A DNA stretch of 64,000 bases from CAMCXT01 sp040403315 (GCA_040403315.1 JBBAKX010000002.1:310001-374000); one strand, 5' to 3'. Shown: positions 7,352-16,056, numbered from the stretch's first letter. The notes: a model not told the origin generated them from the letters alone. Numbers and translations are program-made.

Positions 7352-8284
7352 ATGAAAAACTTACGCTTATTTTCAGTCATTCTTTTGGTTGCATCAGGTT
7401 GGATGATGACCAATAGCTGCTCAAAACAAAGAATCGAAGAGCCAATCCTCAACGCCTATTCGAAACCTGAAAAATTCATGTACGACAACCGTCCTGAAGA
7501 ACAGGTATTCATTATCAATGGAGACTCAGCAGGACCAATCATCGGAAACCAAGGCACCCACCTCTGGATGGACAGCACTCTTTTCATGTTCGCCGATAGC
7601 TCGGATGTACCCTACCCGATCACCATCAAATTGATCGAATTGTACAAAGCGAAGGATATGATGTTGTTCGAAATGCCAACGGTTGCCCAAGGAACACCAC
7701 TCGTTACTGGTGGAGAAATTCGCGTTCGTGCACTAAAAGGAAACCTACCCATTTACCTCAAACCTAACAAGGTTTACGCTGCGCAGATGCCTTCGGAGAC
7801 ACTATTGAGTGCTATGTCGATCTATTATGGCAGTGAAATCAGCGACAATGTTTTCGATTGGTTCGATTTACCATCCGCTGTTTCCACTAACCCTGGGATA
7901 AACGCCTTGGAACAAATCAATACTGATTCTTCTTTTTACAGCCTGCTCACCCCAATGTTAGGATGGATAAACGCAGATTTCCCTTACACCTGGAGCAGCA
8001 GCAATGCCACTTTGAAACTCGAGTCGGATGTTGACGATCTCACCAATGTGGTGAAATATGCTTTCTATCCTCAAACGCTTTCGGTTGTTCAGTTTTACGG
8101 CAACACTTCTATCAACCTCCCATCTGGAGAACCTGTAACCATCGTTTGCTTCGCTATGAACACGCAAGGTGCGATGTTTAAGTACATCGAAACAGTGAAC
8201 CCCAATACAGGCGAAAACATCGTGAATGTAACCATGTCGCAGGTTACGGATGATGGGTTGCTGACTATGATGAATGATTTGTAA
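7352..8284 (+). CDS. Lipoprotein of unknown function
   Basis: 310 residues with an SPII signal (LLVASGWMMTNSC, Cys at residue 23). The mature part begins SKQRIEEPILNAYSKPEKF and then shows a repetitive beta pattern with many D and N (FIINGDSAGPIIGNQGTHLWMDSTLFMFADSS, TGGEIRVRALKGNLPIYLKPNK). The GNQGT segment resembles the recurrent 'I-x-G-x-x-G-T' start of extracellular sandwich domains. Probably anchored to the outer membrane beside the barrel protein encoded just upstream. No catalytic motif seen. Confidence 0.7.
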   Translation: MKNLRLFSVILLVASGWMMTNSCSKQRIEEPILNAYSKPEKFMYDNRPEEQVFIINGDSAGPIIGNQGTHLWMDSTLFMFADSSDVPYPITIKLIELYKAKDMMLFEMPTVAQGTPLVTGGEIRVRALKGNLPIYLKPNKVYAAQMPSETLLSAMSIYYGSEISDNVFDWFDLPSAVSTNPGINALEQINTDSSFYSLLTPMLGWINADFPYTWSSSNATLKLESDVDDLTNVVKYAFYPQTLSVVQFYGNTSINLPSGEPVTIVCFAMNTQGAMFKYIETVNPNTGENIVNVTMSQVTDDGLLTMMNDL

Positions 8285-8291
8285 GTCTTAG

Positions 8292-8311
8292 AACGTACAA
8301 CGTACAACGTA
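8292..8311. repeat. Short tandem repeat AACGTAC
   Basis: The 7-bp unit AACGTAC occurs almost three times in a row just after the lipoprotein stop, followed by related CAACGTTGT / TACGTTG pieces to about 8354. Low-complexity spacer of the type common between Bacteroidota genes. Confidence 0.6.
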
Positions 8312-8365
8312 ATTCGTATTTCGCTTATTCACAACGTTGTAATTAATACGTTGCACCTATTTAGT

Positions 8366-8405
8366 TAATATGGTCATTTATCCACGGACTAAAGTCCGTG
8401 GCTGC
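8366..8405. repeat. REP-like hairpin repeat, copy 1
   Basis: Contains the 20-nt palindrome CCACGGACTAAAGTCCGTGG (8382-8401), preceded by TATGGTCATTTAT. A second copy lies at 8445-8484 in the same orientation. Hairpins with the core GGACTAAAGTCC preceded by CATTTAT are dispersed in many Bacteroidota genomes and resemble REP elements mobilised by RAYT/IS200-like transposases. Confidence 0.8.
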
Positions 8406-8444
8406 GGGGAACCAGGTGCAGCACTTTCTCCTTTCCACTTCACT

Positions 8445-8484
8445 AATACGGTCATTTATCCGCGGACTAAAGTCCGCGGCCGCC
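8445..8484. repeat. REP-like hairpin repeat, copy 2
   Basis: Palindrome CCGCGGACTAAAGTCCGCGG (8460-8479) preceded by TACGGTCATTTAT, followed by CCGC. It differs from copy 1 by a compensated base pair (A:T to G:C at the third pair), so the stem, not only the sequence, is maintained. An open frame reads into this repeat from the FISUMP gene, but it is not part of that protein. Confidence 0.8.
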
Positions 8485-8549
8485 AACTCCCACAAGTGAC
8501 GCAAGCAGAACATTTAAGAGAAAACATAAAAAACATTGCACATCAACCT

Positions 8550-9203
8550 ATGCGAACTAGATTCTTGTATTTAACTACCATCATTATTCTAGTGGTCCAA
8601 GGCGCTTTCAATTTAAGTATCAGTCAAAGCCAAATACGTACGGTTGAAATTGGTAAGCAGGTGTGGACTTTAGATAACTTTCAGGTTGAAACCTTTAAGA
8701 ACGGAGACATCATTCCAGAAGCGAGAACCAATGCAGAATGGGAAAAGGCCTACAAGGAAGGCAAACCGGCTTGGTGCTTTTACAACAACGATCCAACCTA
8801 CGAAAAGGAACTTCGTAAACTCTACAATTGGTTTGCGGTAAATGATCCCCGAGGATTGGCACCTTTTGGATTCCATGTTCCAAGTAAAGAAGAATGGGAT
8901 GAAATGATGGTATTCCTTGGCGGTCAAAAAGTTGCAGGGAAAAAATTAAAACACTCACAAGGCTGGCCAGAAAACGGAAACGGTTCTAACGAAAGTGGCT
9001 TTTCAGGACTCCCTGGAGGCATGCGTTATTATATTGGTGCCTTTGTTAAAGAAAGAAAATACGGCCATTGGTGGACTACCACACCACTTCCACCCTTCTA
9101 CGCTTGGCAGTATTATCTATTACACAGCGACGACGCGCTCGGATTTTATAGCCTTGATTTCGGTAAAGGCGCTGGAATGTCGGTGCGCTGCATAGCGGAT
9201 TGA
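8550..9203 (+). CDS. Exported FISUMP-domain protein
   Basis: 217 residues from ATG 8550. The frame is open back to 8370 but that part only translates the hairpin repeats. The signal peptide (YLTTIIILVVQGAFNLSISQ) is followed by the Fibrobacter-major-paralogue pattern: VEIGKQVWTLDNFQVETFKNGD, WCFYNNDP, KLYNWFAVNDPRGLAPFGFHVPSKEEWDEM, NESGFSGLPGGMRY, HWWTTTP, GMSVRCI. The C-type-lectin-like domain fills the whole mature protein. Extracellular function is unknown; the family is thought to be adhesive or substrate-binding. No T9SS tail, so possibly periplasmic or surface via another route. Confidence 0.85.
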   Translation: MRTRFLYLTTIIILVVQGAFNLSISQSQIRTVEIGKQVWTLDNFQVETFKNGDIIPEARTNAEWEKAYKEGKPAWCFYNNDPTYEKELRKLYNWFAVNDPRGLAPFGFHVPSKEEWDEMMVFLGGQKVAGKKLKHSQGWPENGNGSNESGFSGLPGGMRYYIGAFVKERKYGHWWTTTPLPPFYAWQYYLLHSDDALGFYSLDFGKGAGMSVRCIAD

Positions 9204-9280
9204 TTTAAATCTTTTTCCCGGGCTGAATTTAGCGGCGGATGGCAATCAAGTTTAGCACTTTCCCCTATTACCTTTTACCT

Positions 9281-9345
9281 TTTTCCTTTCTCCTTTCTCC
9301 TTTCTCCTTTCTCCTTTCACATTTCCCCTTTATACTTTATACTCA
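9281..9345. repeat. CTCCTTT tandem repeat, left of the gap
   Basis: Several units of a 7-bp repeat TTTCTCC, then CACATTTCCCC and TATACTTTATACTCA. The last 55 bp (9291-9345) are identical to the 55 bp that follow the gap. Confidence 0.85.
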
Positions 9346-9445
9346 NNNNNNNNNNNNNNNNNNNNNNNNNNNNNNNNNNNNNNNNNNNNNNNNNNNNNNN
9401 NNNNNNNNNNNNNNNNNNNNNNNNNNNNNNNNNNNNNNNNNNNNN
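9346..9445. other. Scaffold gap of 100 N
   Basis: Exactly 100 Ns, a conventional filler length. The flanks are the same 55-bp string, so true distance may be zero or negative rather than 100 bp. Confidence 0.97.
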
Positions 9446-9500
9446 TCCTTTCTCCTTTCTCCTTTCTCCTTTCACATTTCCCCTTTATACTTTATACTCA
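9446..9500. repeat. CTCCTTT tandem repeat, right of the gap
   Basis: Exact 55-bp copy of 9291-9345. It is followed by AAGACTAAGTACTCAATACC, a common type of intergenic filler in this phylum. Confidence 0.85.
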
Positions 9501-9524
9501 AGACTAAGTACTCAATACCAAAGA

Positions 9525-11921
9525 CTAATTCACCTGCACCACCCTCGCCTCCACTCTTCCATCCACCGTTACTACGCGAACCAAGTAACTGCCAGTAGAT
9601 AGGTGCGATACTGGCAATTTAGCACTGTAGTCTCCTTTCGAAACTAGAATGCGGCCCAAGGATCTACCTTGTAAATCGTTCAGTTCAACATATTCAACTG
9701 CGTCGTCTTTCCAGGTTATTTCAACTAGATCTTTAGCAGGATTCGGGAAAACCATCAATTCGAAGCTTGAATCCTTCACGGTTTTCAGACCTAAACTGCT
9801 GTCGATTTCTGCAAAAACATATTCGCCAAGCATCACACTGTCTAAAACGAAATAGCCGAATTTATCGGTTATGCTTGTGAATGTGGTTCTTGCAGCATCG
9901 GTTACTTGCCAATCGCTGCGGTTATCGGGGCGATACAACAAAAACAATTTCGATTCGTCGGTTACCAAATCCTGATCTAACCAACCTGATGATGTACCCA
10001 ATGTTCGTCCATTGTATGAAAATTTCATCGTTGCTTCAAAGCCAGGCTTCAGAATCCCATCTACCTTCCAATAACGGTTTGGCGACAAGCGATACATAGC
10101 ATACGGCTGCTTAAATGGATCTGGCTTCACCCAAAAATGATCCACCCGAAGAAACACAGAATCCTGAATAGCATTCACATCAACTTCCAAAAGTGCGTTG
10201 GTCCATGCGGAATTTGCAGCTGTCTTGATAAACCGCTCTTCGCCCGTTACTGCCTGAGAAATCTGTTCTCCACGGTTCAAATAAACCATAGATGGTTCAA
10301 AGTCAATATCGATATCCACATAACCATTCGGACCGCTCAACAATGCCGTTCGGGTTTCAAGACTAAAATCAGGTCGTCGAAAAGTGATTTCAAGTGGTAC
10401 ATTCTGGTAATTGTGTGTGTTTCCAGCCGATTTCTGACTGTAAAACACACGCACGCCTGCTCCAACCAATGCGGTTGAATCCACTTCAAAACCAGCCCAG
10501 CCAGGAGTATCCACCCAATCGGCAAAATAATCGTTGAGATCCAAACCTGTTGTGGCTTCTAGGGCATCGCGCAGATCGTTTGAATTGGCATCCGCAAAAC
10601 TATAAGTTGCCATGTAATTCTTCAATCCTACAAAAAACAAACTATCGCCCATGTAGGTGCGTAAGGTGTGAATTTTATCGGACGGCAATTCATACGTGTG
10701 ATTGCTGTAGGTATAATCGTTCGGAACGTTGCTCAAGGGCCAATATCCGCCATCGCGCACGTGTGCGAAATTCAACATCAATCGGTGATTTACGCGCACT
10801 TCACTATCGTAGGTAGAACGAGAAATCAACCATTCATCGAACAAACGCTCAGTGTAGGATGCAAAACCTTCGTTCAACCACATGTGTGCTGCTGTTTCGC
10901 AGGTTGCCAAATCGCCAAACCAATGGTGCGAAAGCTCATGCGCCATAATGTGCTGATTTCCTGAAGCTCCAGCAGCCAACAAATCGCGTGGAAATGCAAT
11001 GTTTGTGGCATGTTCCATCGCGCCCGCTTGAAACGGAACCGATACATAACCAACACGATCCCACTTGTACGGACCAAAATGTTCTTCGAAAAGATGAAAG
11101 ATCGGTTCCAAGCTCACGAACGAATTCTTCATTGTGGTTGTATCCGCGGCAAGCGCTACCAACTTCACGTTCAGCGCAGGATTCAGCAAACTGTTGTAGG
11201 TGTAATTCACTTCCTGAAATGGCGCTACAGCCACCGATGCCAAATAGGTCGGAATCTGCTGATTCAACTGCCATACCATTGTGCGCAGGTTGTTTTCCAC
11301 TACGTTGGATAGGAGAAGCCCGCCACAGTAAGCTTTTAAGTTTGAAGGGGTAATAACAGAAACAGTGAAGGTGCTGCGTTCAACGAAATTGTCGAAACAA
11401 GGAAACCACACTCGCCCGAAGTTGTGCGGAATCGCATCGAATCCAACACCGATGTTGTACGCATAATTGCCCGAAAAACTGAAGCCACCAAATCCTGATG
11501 CATCTTCAACTGGCGTACCTTGATAGAACACTTCGACAGATGATGAATCGTTGGTATTCAATGCTTCTGAAAGTGTGATGTTCAATTGCGGATCGGAGTG
11601 ACTAAACACTAAAACGTTACCGTTCTGCCGCACCGAATCAACCGTTAGGCCTTCCAAATCCAACACAATCGAACTGATTTGATCCACCTTCGCTTTAAAA
11701 TCCACCACGCATCGAGCATGCAATTCGTTCACTGGAAGTGTCGAAAAATCTAGATAAATCGAATAATGTGTGATATTGATACTGTCGCTTCGTGTGTCGA
11801 TATAATCGGAAGCTTGATTCCTGTTTGATTTTGTCTTGTTGCTGCACTGTGCGGAGGCTTGAGCCACAACGAATTGCGATACAAGTAAACTTGTAAAAAG
11901 CAGTAAACTTTTCATTTTCAT
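9525..11921 (-). CDS. M1-family aminopeptidase with T9SS sorting domain
   Basis: 798 residues. A signal peptide (residues 1-24) and N-terminal beta saddle lead to the catalytic domain: substrate-binding GAMEH at 300-304, zinc motif H328-E-L-S-H332, and third ligand E351 in WLNEGFASY. The usual G-x-M-E-N loop ends in His here instead of Asn. The C-terminus (FELMVFPNPAKD to VQVN) is a type-A T9SS domain, so the enzyme should be exported and anchored or released outside the cell. It would trim amino-terminal residues from peptides. A second ATG at 11915 is an equally good start. The next gene leftward lies beyond the assembly gap. Confidence 0.93.
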   Translation of the reverse strand: MKMKSLLLFTSLLVSQFVVAQASAQCSNKTKSNRNQASDYIDTRSDSINITHYSIYLDFSTLPVNELHARCVVDFKAKVDQISSIVLDLEGLTVDSVRQNGNVLVFSHSDPQLNITLSEALNTNDSSSVEVFYQGTPVEDASGFGGFSFSGNYAYNIGVGFDAIPHNFGRVWFPCFDNFVERSTFTVSVITPSNLKAYCGGLLLSNVVENNLRTMVWQLNQQIPTYLASVAVAPFQEVNYTYNSLLNPALNVKLVALAADTTTMKNSFVSLEPIFHLFEEHFGPYKWDRVGYVSVPFQAGAMEHATNIAFPRDLLAAGASGNQHIMAHELSHHWFGDLATCETAAHMWLNEGFASYTERLFDEWLISRSTYDSEVRVNHRLMLNFAHVRDGGYWPLSNVPNDYTYSNHTYELPSDKIHTLRTYMGDSLFFVGLKNYMATYSFADANSNDLRDALEATTGLDLNDYFADWVDTPGWAGFEVDSTALVGAGVRVFYSQKSAGNTHNYQNVPLEITFRRPDFSLETRTALLSGPNGYVDIDIDFEPSMVYLNRGEQISQAVTGEERFIKTAANSAWTNALLEVDVNAIQDSVFLRVDHFWVKPDPFKQPYAMYRLSPNRYWKVDGILKPGFEATMKFSYNGRTLGTSSGWLDQDLVTDESKLFLLYRPDNRSDWQVTDAARTTFTSITDKFGYFVLDSVMLGEYVFAEIDSSLGLKTVKDSSFELMVFPNPAKDLVEITWKDDAVEYVELNDLQGRSLGRILVSKGDYSAKLPVSHLSTGSYLVRVVTVDGRVEARVVQVN

Positions 11922-12008
11922 AGATCACAAATTTGCAGAAAAAAGACGCTTGAAACACCGCTTCCACCGAACCAAAATTCGGTTCTTCTCAATTTTGCAC
12001 TTTGAATT

Positions 12009-12422
12009 CTACTTGCAATTGTCGCAGATCCCTTCAGCACTGAGCTGGATTTTCGAAAGCATAAACCCAGCAGGCAAGTTCACTTCAGGATAATCGTCGA
12101 CAGCAAGGCAAAACACATTCTTGCAGGTATTGCAGTGGAAATGCAAATGCTGATCATCGTGGCGATGCACCGTGCAAGCATCCTGACATAAAGCATAACG
12201 CGCAATGCCATCACGGCCAAGCACTTTGTGAACGATTCCCTTTTCTTCCAACGTATTCAAAGCACGATACAAGGTAACCCGATCGGCATCACCGTTAAAT
12301 GCACCTTCGAGTTCGGCATGACTCACGGCATGTTTCCGCTCCTCCATAAATGAAAGCACTTTCCGTCGAACTGGTGTGTTCTTCAAACCATGCTCACTGA
12401 GTAAATGTGCCGAACGATCCAT
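12009..12422 (-). CDS. Fur-family regulator, probably zinc-sensing (Zur-like)
   Basis: 137 residues: an N-terminal winged helix (LKNTPVRRKVLSFMEE, DRVTLYRALNTLEEKGIV) and a dimerisation domain with the metal site HRHDDQHLHFHC. Paired cysteines C97/C100 and C133/C136 form the structural zinc site. It is divergent from a TonB receptor, a His-rich small protein and a DUF4625 lipoprotein, with a palindrome between them at 12448-12464. The neighbours favour zinc over iron, but the sensor residues do not settle it. Probably a repressor when metal is replete. Confidence 0.85.
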   Translation of the reverse strand: MDRSAHLLSEHGLKNTPVRRKVLSFMEERKHAVSHAELEGAFNGDADRVTLYRALNTLEEKGIVHKVLGRDGIARYALCQDACTVHRHDDQHLHFHCNTCKNVFCLAVDDYPEVNLPAGFMLSKIQLSAEGICDNCK

Positions 12423-12447
12423 GCGACAAAGTTAAAAAAAGAACCAG

Positions 12448-12464
12448 ATGCAACTGAATTGCAT
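12448..12464. promoter_or_regulatory. Putative Fur/Zur operator
   Basis: ATGCAA-CTGAA-TTGCAT, a 17-bp palindrome with 6-bp perfect arms in the 85-bp gap between the regulator and the TonB receptor. It lies 15 nt before the -7 box TACTTTTG (12479-12486), where bound repressor would block polymerase. Confidence 0.65.
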
Positions 12465-12478
12465 TTGAAACGAATTAC

Positions 12479-12486
12479 TACTTTTG
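12479..12486 (+). promoter_or_regulatory. -7 box of the TonB-receptor operon
   Basis: TACTTTTG matches TAnnTTTG exactly. The putative operator covers the region where the -33 element should be. Confidence 0.6.
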
Positions 12487-12507
12487 TTTTGAACTTGATC
12501 CTTCCTT

Positions 12508-14889
12508 GTGCTGAACAGATGCTTCCGTTTGATATTGTTGTTGCTGCTGATTTTGTCGGCAAACACCAATTTTGCGCAAACCATCGCTAACATTTCAGGA
12601 ACGATAACCGACGAACAGGGCACTCCACTTCCAGCTGTTACAGTTTTTATCCACGAAGTGTCGAAATCAACCCAAACCAATAATCTTGGAGAGTTCAAAA
12701 TTTCAGGCATCAAGCCGGGAAACTACCATCTTCACTTGCATCTGATTGGTTACAAGGCTGCAGAAATCGACCTGACTGTAGCGGCTACAAACGAACCGCT
12801 CAAAATCACCTTGCAACAGGCATCCATCGAGTTGAACAACATCACCATCGAGGAAAGCATCCTGAAATCTGGACAAAGAGAGCAATCTCAATCGATGCAA
12901 GTGGTTGATAAAGAATTCATGCTCAAAAACGGCAATGCCTCCTTGGTGAAAATCCTCGAGAATATTCCCGGCGTGAGTTCAATCAACACCGGACAAGGCG
13001 TTTCGAAGCCAGTCATCCGTGGGATGGGCTTTAACCGTGTGGTGGTTGCCGAAAATGGTATCAAGCAAGAAGGGCAACAATGGGGCGGCGACCACGGTTT
13101 GGAGATCGATCAGTTTGCAGTTGACCGTGTGGAAGTCTTGAAAGGCCCGTCATCGTTGATGTATGGCTCTGATGGAATCGGCGGAGTTGTGAATATTCGT
13201 CCTGCGCCAGCGCCCGAACTCAATACCACACAGTCGGCATTGCTACTAACTGGTCGTTCTGTGAACGATTTCGTGGGTTTGTCGGGCATGGCGTCCATCA
13301 ACAAAAACGATAAATTCTTCCGCGCCCGAATCTCAGTGCAAGACTATGCTGATTACCGTGTTCCAGCAGATTCGTTCATCTACAATTCCTACATCTTACC
13401 GATCGAAAACAAGCGCCTCAAAAATACGGCTGGCCGCGAAAGAAACGCCCAGTTCATGATGGGCACAAGCAAGAAATGGGGATATTCAACGCTCACATTC
13501 AGCATGTTCGATCAAAAAGTCGGACTCTTCTCAGGTGCTCATGGCATCCCGCGCAGCTACGAACTGAAACATGATTCAACCCACCGCGATATAGACTTGC
13601 CTTTCCAACGCGTGCAGCATTACAAGGCGCTTTCGAACACCAGTTTGATGATTGGGAAACACTGGATGGAAATCGATTTGGGCTATCAATTCAACCACCG
13701 GAGAGAATTTTCTTCTCCACATGCACACGGGAAAGGCCCACAGCCACAAGGAGATGTGGAGCTAGAGTTCAAGCTGCAAACCATCACTTTGAACGTGCGC
13801 TTCCATTATGAAGGGCTACACGACCTCAAATGGGTGTTTGGGATCAACAACAGCGTGCAGCAGAACCGCATCGGAGGCTTCAGTTTCCTCATTCCGGTGT
13901 ACAGCAATTTCTCGACTGGAGCCTTTGCGTTTATGCGAAAGGATATTTCGAAAAAGCTGATTTTCAATGCTGGAATCCGTTACGATTACGGGAACATCCG
14001 CGCCGACCGATACCTGCGCGCCATCTATGCCGATTCGGTGACCATTTCGGGCTACGAACAAGCGAGTCCGAACATCAACCGGACCTTCAACAATGCCTCT
14101 GGAAGTACTGGTATCTCTTGGTTTCCGGCAGAAAAGCTCAATGTGAAATTCAATTTCGGATCAGGTTTCCGCATGCCCACAGCGCCAGAGCTCACTGCAA
14201 ATGGTATTCACCATGGCTCGTTCCGTCACGAAATGGGCGATTCCACATTAACGTCCGAACGCGGCTACCAGAGCGACTTGTTGGTGAAATTCGCCACCAA
14301 AAAGTGGGAAATCAGTGTGAGTCCATACTTTAATTATTTCGACGGATTCATCTTCCTCGATCCTACGCCAGAATTCTCTTTGCTGCCCGATGCGGGTCTT
14401 CTCTACCGCTTCAATCAGGCGGATGCAATCCACTATGGAGCTGAATTTCAGTCGGATATGCACATTACCGAGCATTTACATTTTGGCTTGAGCGGACAGT
14501 ACGTTGCTGGTTGGAACCTCGAAACCAGCTATTCGTTGCCGTTCATGCCACCTGCTCAGCTCAGAACAGATGTTGAATACGAGTGGGAAAAATGGGGCAA
14601 ACGCATCAAGGATGTTTACATTGGATTTCAGTGGCAAGGTGTTTTCGATCAAAATGATGTAGCTAGAAACGAACCCGAAACGCCTGGATTCAGCCTCATC
14701 AACCTCAATTTTGGAACAGGAATCCAAGTTGGGAAACAAACCTGGAAACTGGTACTCAATGTCCAGAACGTATTAGATAATAAATACTTCGCCCACCTCA
14801 ATCGCTACAGGATGTTGAACCTTCCTGAAGCTGGTCGAAACGTGATGTTCAGCGTGTTAATCCCCTTCAAAAGCACGTTAAAACCATGA
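12508..14889 (+). CDS. TonB-dependent outer-membrane receptor, probably for zinc
   Basis: 793 residues from GTG 12508. A signal peptide (LILLLLLILSANTNFAQ) is followed by a carboxypeptidase-regulatory-like domain (about 28-105: ISGTITDEQGTPLPAVTVFI), then the plug (LVKILENIPGVSSINTGQG, PVIRGMGFNRVVV, VEVLKGPSSLMYGSDGIGGVVNI) and a 22-strand barrel ending in VMFSVLIPF. A His-rich loop occurs in the barrel (SSPHAHGKG). A 4-bp overlap joins it to a His-rich small protein, and it is divergent from a Fur/Zur-type regulator. Metal uptake, zinc first, is inferred from that context. Confidence 0.9.
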   Translation: MLNRCFRLILLLLLILSANTNFAQTIANISGTITDEQGTPLPAVTVFIHEVSKSTQTNNLGEFKISGIKPGNYHLHLHLIGYKAAEIDLTVAATNEPLKITLQQASIELNNITIEESILKSGQREQSQSMQVVDKEFMLKNGNASLVKILENIPGVSSINTGQGVSKPVIRGMGFNRVVVAENGIKQEGQQWGGDHGLEIDQFAVDRVEVLKGPSSLMYGSDGIGGVVNIRPAPAPELNTTQSALLLTGRSVNDFVGLSGMASINKNDKFFRARISVQDYADYRVPADSFIYNSYILPIENKRLKNTAGRERNAQFMMGTSKKWGYSTLTFSMFDQKVGLFSGAHGIPRSYELKHDSTHRDIDLPFQRVQHYKALSNTSLMIGKHWMEIDLGYQFNHRREFSSPHAHGKGPQPQGDVELEFKLQTITLNVRFHYEGLHDLKWVFGINNSVQQNRIGGFSFLIPVYSNFSTGAFAFMRKDISKKLIFNAGIRYDYGNIRADRYLRAIYADSVTISGYEQASPNINRTFNNASGSTGISWFPAEKLNVKFNFGSGFRMPTAPELTANGIHHGSFRHEMGDSTLTSERGYQSDLLVKFATKKWEISVSPYFNYFDGFIFLDPTPEFSLLPDAGLLYRFNQADAIHYGAEFQSDMHITEHLHFGLSGQYVAGWNLETSYSLPFMPPAQLRTDVEYEWEKWGKRIKDVYIGFQWQGVFDQNDVARNEPETPGFSLINLNFGTGIQVGKQTWKLVLNVQNVLDNKYFAHLNRYRMLNLPEAGRNVMFSVLIPFKSTLKP

Positions 14890-15203
14890 TGCGCAAGCTC
14901 TTAGCATTGGTTCTTTTGCATGCTTTGTTGTTGCAGTGGTTTCCCGATACGTTGCATACGATTTGGCACGACGAAAACCATGCGCATACAGTAGATTTCG
15001 CTTCCGCGGAAGATTGCTTCAGTGAAGCTCACGTGCATTGCAACCACGATCAAGTACTTTGGATGCCTGCAGCGCTTCATGAGGGCATTTGGATTCAATG
15101 GAAGTCTCTTATCCTCACACGGTGCTATTTACCGTTGGAAACATCCGCGGAGTGCATCGCAGCGCAAAGCATTGGAGGAAGAGCGCCACCTGAAATGATT
15201 TGA
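14886..15203 (+). CDS. Small His/Cys-rich exported protein of the metal-uptake operon
   Basis: 105 residues. An N-terminal hydrophobic segment (LLALVLLHALLLQWFPDTL) acts as a signal or anchor. The short remainder is rich in metal ligands: HTIWHDENHAHTVDF, EDCFSEAHVHCNHDQ. The start overlaps the TonB receptor stop by 4 bp (ATGA) and the DUF4625 lipoprotein follows. I do not recognise a named family; the clustered His, Cys and Asp and the operon suggest periplasmic metal binding. Confidence 0.72.
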   Translation: MMRKLLALVLLHALLLQWFPDTLHTIWHDENHAHTVDFASAEDCFSEAHVHCNHDQVLWMPAALHEGIWIQWKSLILTRCYLPLETSAECIAAQSIGGRAPPEMI

Positions 15204-15241
15204 TCATCAGTCAATTCGTTTCAAACTCTAACAAATCAATC

Positions 15242-15985
15242 ATGAAAAAATACATTCTTCCAATACTTTCAATTACTCTTCTTTTTTCAGTAGTCCTCTC
15301 ATCTTGCAAAAAAGATGAGGTCGACAATACAGCTCCAATTATCGCTTCTGTGAGCGAGCCGCTCGAAAACGACACCCTCATTTCGGGCAATGAACTCCAT
15401 GTTGTTGCAACCATTACCGACGATGTGGAGCTTTCTCAAATCAAAATAGACATCCACAGTGCTGCTGATGGACATTCGCACGGTAAAGTTGCGGCAAGCG
15501 GTTATTGGGAAAAAATTGTGATCCTAAATTTAACAGGAAAATCGCAATCTATTCACGAATACATCGACATTCCTGCTGATGTTGCAGCTGGTACCTACGA
15601 TATCATCATGACAGCCGTAGATAAATCTGGCAACACCAGTGAAATCGTCGAGCGTGATGTATTCATCCTTAATTCAAGCGACTTAATTGCTCCCGTTATT
15701 ACAGTAACAGCTCCAGTTGCAGGTTCGAGCATCACTACCGGCACCGACCTGATAATTCAAGGCGATGTGGTCGACAATTCGGCACTGAGTGCACTCGAAA
15801 TCAAGGTTTACAGAGGTACAACATTGGTTTCAGACAACGACATCGATCTTGCTGCTGCAACTTACACTATCAACCAAACCATCAGCACCATTGGTTGGAC
15901 TGCAGGCGCTTACACGATCGAACTCGTTGCGTATGATGGCGTGTTAAACGTAGCCGACTTAGATTTGGAAATTACTGTGAACTAA
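15242..15985 (+). CDS. DUF4625-type lipoprotein with Ig-like domains
   Basis: 247 residues from ATG 15242. SPII signal with the lipobox LSSC (Cys20), then KKDEVDNTAPII. Two Ig-like beta domains follow (about 25-135 and 145-247); the first contains IKIDIHSAADGHSHGK and IHEYIDIPADVAAGTYDI, matching DUF4625, whose members carry a His-rich loop at this place. The second begins LIAPVITVTAPVAGSSI. Together with the TonB receptor and His-rich protein it is likely a surface metal-binding or metal-handover protein. A terminator follows at 16005-16041. Confidence 0.83.
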   Translation: MKKYILPILSITLLFSVVLSSCKKDEVDNTAPIIASVSEPLENDTLISGNELHVVATITDDVELSQIKIDIHSAADGHSHGKVAASGYWEKIVILNLTGKSQSIHEYIDIPADVAAGTYDIIMTAVDKSGNTSEIVERDVFILNSSDLIAPVITVTAPVAGSSITTGTDLIIQGDVVDNSALSALEIKVYRGTTLVSDNDIDLAAATYTINQTISTIGWTAGAYTIELVAYDGVLNVADLDLEITVN

Positions 15986-16004
15986 TCGTTCATTGGTAAA
16001 AACG

Positions 16005-16041
16005 AAAAAGCCCTGATGGATTCGAATATATCAGGACTTTT
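16005..16041. terminator. Bidirectional terminator between convergent operons
   Basis: AAAAGCCCTGAT pairs with ATCAGGACTTTT around a 12-nt loop with a single mismatch; A-run before and T-run after serve both the DUF4625 gene (+) and ribH (-). Confidence 0.8.
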
Positions 16042-16056
16042 CAATTTATAGGATCG

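Noticed and set aside
8370..8549. N-terminal extension of the FISUMP protein (MVIYPRTKVRG twice)
   Set aside because: It is only the translation of the two hairpin repeats; the signal peptide starts at 8550.
9239..9598. Rightward frame crossing the N gap
   Set aside because: It translates the CTCCTTT repeat and the Ns; not a gene.
14886..15203. Reading the His-rich small protein as a methanobactin or RiPP precursor
   Set aside because: It has a signal or anchor segment and no modification enzymes nearby; metal-uptake context explains it better.
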